This document shows, piece after piece, positions 43,217-46,100 of a DNA stretch of 46,100 bases (position 1 is the first letter of the stretch; the number at the start of each line of letters is the position of its first letter). The notes below the pieces were generated by a model. It was given only the letters and a program-made list of their open reading frames with translations, searched no databases and was not told the DNA's origin. This DNA is from an uncultured Saprospiraceae bacterium (GTDB lineage Bacteria > Bacteroidota > Bacteroidia > Chitinophagales > Saprospiraceae). Location of the stretch: contig CALIZI010000132.1 of the NCBI GenBank assembly GCA_938028705.1, positions 1 to 46,100 on the forward strand, in the 5' to 3' direction. A program made the translations under genes and the position numbers.

Positions 43217-43516
43217 TCAAAATAAATTTGGCAGATTCATGCCCGGTGGTATGATGCCCGACATCATATTTTGTGCTTCTTCACCCGCTTTAATTTTGGC
43301 TTCTTCCGTAGCACGATTGAAGGCGGTAATCAGCAAATCTTCTAATTCTTCGCCATTTTCGGGTGCCAGCAAACTATCTACGATGGTAATATTGGTGACA
43401 ACCTGATTGCCGTTGGCAATGATTCTGACTCTGCCGCCACCAGATTCTCCTTCTACCGTGATACTGTCCAGTTTTTTTTGAAGGTTCTCCTTCATGCCTT
43501 GAATTTGGTCTAACAT
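43217..43516 (-). CDS. ybaB: YbaB/EbfC-family nucleoid-associated protein
   Basis: 99 residues. Starts MLDQIQGMKENLQKKLDSITVEGESGGGRVRI, the helix-then-beta pattern of YbaB, with the typical IIANGNQVVTNITI and LEDLLITAFNRATEEAKIKAGEEAQNM. Binds DNA as a dimer in relatives. Not next to dnaX or recR here; instead it leads ogt. Confidence 0.93.
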   Translation of the reverse strand: MLDQIQGMKENLQKKLDSITVEGESGGGRVRIIANGNQVVTNITIVDSLLAPENGEELEDLLITAFNRATEEAKIKAGEEAQNMMSGIIPPGMNLPNLF

Positions 43517-43518
43517 AA

Positions 43519-43653
43519 TAATGCTTTAATGATGTAATGCTACAATGTTGTAATGTAATTTAATTTATGAATTATTTTTTATTTTAATGAAAAAAATAAT
43601 ATTTGTAAAAACACCTTTAACTTAATGACATTGTGCTTAAATGATATAATGTG
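43519..43653. repeat. Locus-specific repeat between M23 peptidase and ybaB
   Basis: TAATGATGTAATGCTACAATGTTGTAATG on the left side and CATTGTGCTTAAATGATATAATGTGTTAATG words on the right, partly inverted. AT-rich centre. The weakest of the word-type palindromes. Confidence 0.45.
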
Positions 43654-45297
43654 TTAATGATTTTTAATTATTTTCTGTGTTGTAAAAAATCCTTCTGATT
43701 GTATCGAAATAAAATACAAACCATCCGGTAAGTGTGCTATATCAATTTCAGATGTATTGGATATAAAATCTGCTGTCAATATGCCTGTACTATCGTAAAT
43801 TTTGATACCAATGTCCTGATTATCAATACCTATAATACTAATTTTTTCTTTAACAGGATTGGGATAAATATAAATATTATTGTTTCGGTTTACTTTGACG
43901 TTGACAATTTTTGAGTATTCAAAATCTCCGTTATTATCCATCTGTTTGAGCCTGTAATAGTTCATACCCTTTTGAGGATTTGTGTGAATATAAGTATATT
44001 CATTGGCACTTCCTGTACTTTCCGTAAAGCCAATTCTGTACCATGTAGCAGCATCCATGGCATGTTGGATTTCGAAGCCATTACTATTAGTTTCGGAAGC
44101 GGTTTGCCAAGTCAACAGCACCACATCTTTATTGGTCAATGTTGCCTTAAAGTTGGTCAATTCAACAGGCAGATTCGTTTCCAGATATTCAAACGGATGA
44201 AAGACCGTCTCGCCATTCAGCGTAATATCAAACCGCCATGTACCATAAGGTCCGTTGCTTGGCAGATTCCAAAACCACCACCACCAAGAGGCAACAAAAT
44301 TTTGTTGGAAGGTCTGATTCCAAGTATTCCAAACCGACAAGTCGGGTCTTCGGAGTGTAAGTGTTGCAGTTTGTCCGGCTATCTGGTCTTTATAATACGC
44401 ACCAACATATACCCTTTCTCCTACAATGAAATTATTTTTAAAATTCGTTACCTCGTTCACCAAGGGGCAATCAGGTACGGGCGGTGCGCTATGTGTCAAG
44501 GCGGCATTGATACGTGTCTGTGTATGAGGCAGTTGTGTTTGCCACCATGAGGCGTTGTTCAAGCTATTGCAAGTGCCTTGATAAGGGTCAATCAAATTCC
44601 CCGCATTATCATATATTTCAAAATGTAAGTGCGGACCGGTAGAATATCCCGAACTGGCAACCACGCCAAGATACTCTCCTTCTGCAACCGTACTGCCTAC
44701 ACTTTTTGAAGTCAGTGAGTTTGCCTTCAGATGCCCATACCAAGCCACCGAACCATCAGAATGTCGAACATAGACGGCGTTCCACTGAGTTTGATTACCA
44801 AATTGGCAGCTTTGGTCATATTGATTATCTTGTTTAAAAATAATCATTCCGGGTGCTGCTGCAACCACGTTCACCAAATCATTTTCATACAAATACCAGG
44901 GGAAGGGCCAAGTAAAAAAGTCCGTTCCTTGGTGTCCGTTGTAGCTTCTCGCATTACAATTATAATCCAGAATATTGGACGTTAAATCTTGGTCAACATA
45001 ATTCGAGACGCTGTAAAAATTATTGAAATCCAGTGCGACATCTTTCTGCAAAGGAAAGCTAAAACTTACGATATCCGCATCCAAATTCGTTTTTAAAACA
45101 CCGGTTTTTTTGAGCTGTTTTATATTTTCATCCAATTGTATTTGTATAGCTTCACGTTGATTATCTGTCAAACATTTAGCTTGTAAATTGTCATTATAAA
45201 TACCTCGGCCACCAGAATAAATCGTTTCGTCCGATTGAGCAAAAAGTAACAAACATGTAAAGAAAAATGTGCATAAAGTAGAGTATGTTTTTTTCAT
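43654..45297 (-). CDS. Secreted M23 peptidase with type IX sorting domain
   Basis: 547 residues. Signal peptide about 1-20 (FFFTCLLLFAQ). LytM/M23 domain about 115-240: zinc ligands His122 and Asp126 in GHQGTDF, His189 in WYGHL, and His223/His225 in GPHLHFE. About 260-370 is a beta-rich domain with Trp-rich WWWWF. A fibronectin-like segment (VELTNFKATLTNKDVVLLTW, typical of Bacteroidota) comes next, followed by a C-terminal type A sorting domain (IYPNPVKEKISI ... GLYFISI ... TQKIIK). It should be exported by T9SS and cut peptidoglycan or other glycine-containing peptides. It is the natural client for a system containing GldN. Confidence 0.94.
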   Translation of the reverse strand: MKKTYSTLCTFFFTCLLLFAQSDETIYSGGRGIYNDNLQAKCLTDNQREAIQIQLDENIKQLKKTGVLKTNLDADIVSFSFPLQKDVALDFNNFYSVSNYVDQDLTSNILDYNCNARSYNGHQGTDFFTWPFPWYLYENDLVNVVAAAPGMIIFKQDNQYDQSCQFGNQTQWNAVYVRHSDGSVAWYGHLKANSLTSKSVGSTVAEGEYLGVVASSGYSTGPHLHFEIYDNAGNLIDPYQGTCNSLNNASWWQTQLPHTQTRINAALTHSAPPVPDCPLVNEVTNFKNNFIVGERVYVGAYYKDQIAGQTATLTLRRPDLSVWNTWNQTFQQNFVASWWWWFWNLPSNGPYGTWRFDITLNGETVFHPFEYLETNLPVELTNFKATLTNKDVVLLTWQTASETNSNGFEIQHAMDAATWYRIGFTESTGSANEYTYIHTNPQKGMNYYRLKQMDNNGDFEYSKIVNVKVNRNNNIYIYPNPVKEKISIIGIDNQDIGIKIYDSTGILTADFISNTSEIDIAHLPDGLYFISIQSEGFFTTQKIIKNH

Positions 45298-45321
45298 AGT
45301 AGATTGATTTTTAGTTAATTA

Positions 45322-45846
45322 TCAACTCGGTTTTTCCATGACTGTACCACATTTATCGCAAGTACGCAGGCTTTCAGAATCCATAAAACGATTCATCACG
45401 ACAGGCAACTGCTTCACGATGTCTGTCATTTCAAAACTGTCTTCATGTAATTTGTGATTACAATTTTCGCAAAACCACATCAGTTTGTCATGCTCTTCGG
45501 GCGTGCGATAACGCTCTATCACCAGACCTATCGTATTGGCAGGTCGCTGCGGCGAATGTGGAATGCGCGGCGGCAACAAAAACATCTCACCCTCACGTAT
45601 CGGGATGTCTTCCGGCGTGCCGTTTTCATTAATAATTTTTAATATAATATCACCTTCTATTTGATAAAATAATTCTTCCCCATCTTCAAAGTGATAATCT
45701 TTTCTGCCATTCGGTCCACCGACCACCATGACAATATAATCGTCATTTTCAAGATACACCTGCTTATTGCCTACGGGCGGTTTGAGCAAATGACGGTTAG
45801 AGTCTATCCAACCCTGTAAATTAAATGGCTTTCTGATTGTTGACAT
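45322..45846 (-). CDS. nbaC: 3-hydroxyanthranilate 3,4-dioxygenase
   Basis: 174 residues, the bacterial length. Opens the ring of 3-hydroxyanthranilate in the kynurenine route to quinolinate and NAD. Cupin fold with Fe ligands predicted as His52 and Glu58 in DYHFEDGEELFYQ and His97 in PPRIPHSPQRP. The C-terminal rubredoxin-like site has two CxxC pairs (Cys126/Cys129 and Cys163/Cys166), as in bacterial and fungal enzymes. Other kynurenine genes are not in this window. Confidence 0.96.
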   Translation of the reverse strand: MSTIRKPFNLQGWIDSNRHLLKPPVGNKQVYLENDDYIVMVVGGPNGRKDYHFEDGEELFYQIEGDIILKIINENGTPEDIPIREGEMFLLPPRIPHSPQRPANTIGLVIERYRTPEEHDKLMWFCENCNHKLHEDSFEMTDIVKQLPVVMNRFMDSESLRTCDKCGTVMEKPS

Positions 45847-45898
45847 AGCGAATATTTTAATTAGTACATTGTTAAAAAAGTTTTTTAACTTTTTTTGG

Positions 45899-46075
45899 AA
45901 TGTAAAATGTAAAATAATAAATGTAAAATGTAAAAGTGTCGATAGTAGGTATATAAAATATTCTTGTTTTTTTTACTTTATAATAATTTAAAAATCAATT
46001 AAATACGAAAAAATGTATTTGTATTGCGTCCTACAACTTTTACATTTTAAATTTGATATTTTACATTTTACATTA
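45899..46075. repeat. Family B inverted repeat, copy 5
   Basis: ATGTAAAATGTAAAATAATA at left, GTCGATAGTAGG, then at right GCGTCCTACAACTTTTACAT and ATTTTACATTTTACATT. Begins 52 bp upstream of the dioxygenase start. The remaining bases to 46100 are AT-rich without a visible gene. Confidence 0.75.
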
Positions 46076-46100
46076 ATTTTAATTTGTAAAGAAACTTTTT

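Overview
The window looks like a chromosomal segment of a member of the Bacteroidota, probably a gliding or T9SS-bearing lineage near Saprospiria, Chitinophagia or Cytophagia. I cannot place it more finely from sequence alone. Supporting evidence: a GldN-type T9SS component, a secreted peptidase with a C-terminal type IX sorting domain, a long Bacteroidota-type NusB, a PUR-alpha-like DUF3276 protein, an OmpA with thrombospondin type-3 repeats, a BatA-type membrane protein, a 23S-IVS-like four-helix-bundle protein, and TAnnTTTG-like -7 boxes. Coding DNA is moderately AT-rich and intergenic DNA is very AT-rich.

Layout. 1-1040 is a decayed patch: an atypical tRNA-Asp-like gene, the 5' half of another tRNA, and a frameshifted leucine-rich-repeat fragment. 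1.3-6.9 kb holds ompA-like and nusB (minus), then an ABC exporter half and a PUR-family protein (plus). 7.2-9.9 kb is an efp-accB-accC cluster (translation factor plus biotin carboxyl carrier and biotin carboxylase). 10-16 kb holds a BatA-like protein, a YgjP-like metallopeptidase, a HAD phosphatase, an M29 aminopeptidase and nadD. 16-25 kb holds gldN, an amidohydrolase, a CNNM/CBS (hemolysin-type) membrane protein, a 1145-residue outer-membrane TolB-like protein with a dead peptidase domain, and a metallo-beta-lactamase-fold hydrolase. 25-28.4 kb holds an aquaporin, dapB, proA and a four-helix-bundle protein. 28.4-40.4 kb is accessory-like. It contains an alpha/beta hydrolase and a DUF457-type membrane hydrolase, each bracketed by direct copies of a ~130-bp palindromic repeat. 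It also contains a saccharopine-reductase-like oxidoreductase, an antitoxin with a truncated VapC, fused thrA followed by a MITE-like insertion, an AAA ATPase, a patatin, a DUF4926 protein and a membrane-anchored hypothetical. 41-46 kb holds an M3 oligoendopeptidase, ybaB-ogt, a T9SS-exported M23 peptidase and 3-hydroxyanthranilate dioxygenase.

Metabolically, thrA and dapB belong to the aspartate family, proA to proline synthesis, accBC to fatty-acid initiation, nadD and the 3-hydroxyanthranilate dioxygenase to NAD synthesis. No single large operon or classical defence island is visible.

The most unusual feature is the intergenic DNA. Nearly every gap carries an imperfect inverted repeat. 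Some belong to families recurring within the window: families B, C, D, E and the ATTCCAA family. Others are locus-specific palindromes built from short repeated words that begin at or near the stop codons on both sides. The best candidates for something undescribed are the D repeats that bracket single genes in matching orientation, the recurrent 14-bp palindrome CCGATAGCTATCGG, and a TIR element whose 10-bp direct-repeat flanks include the thrA stop codon.
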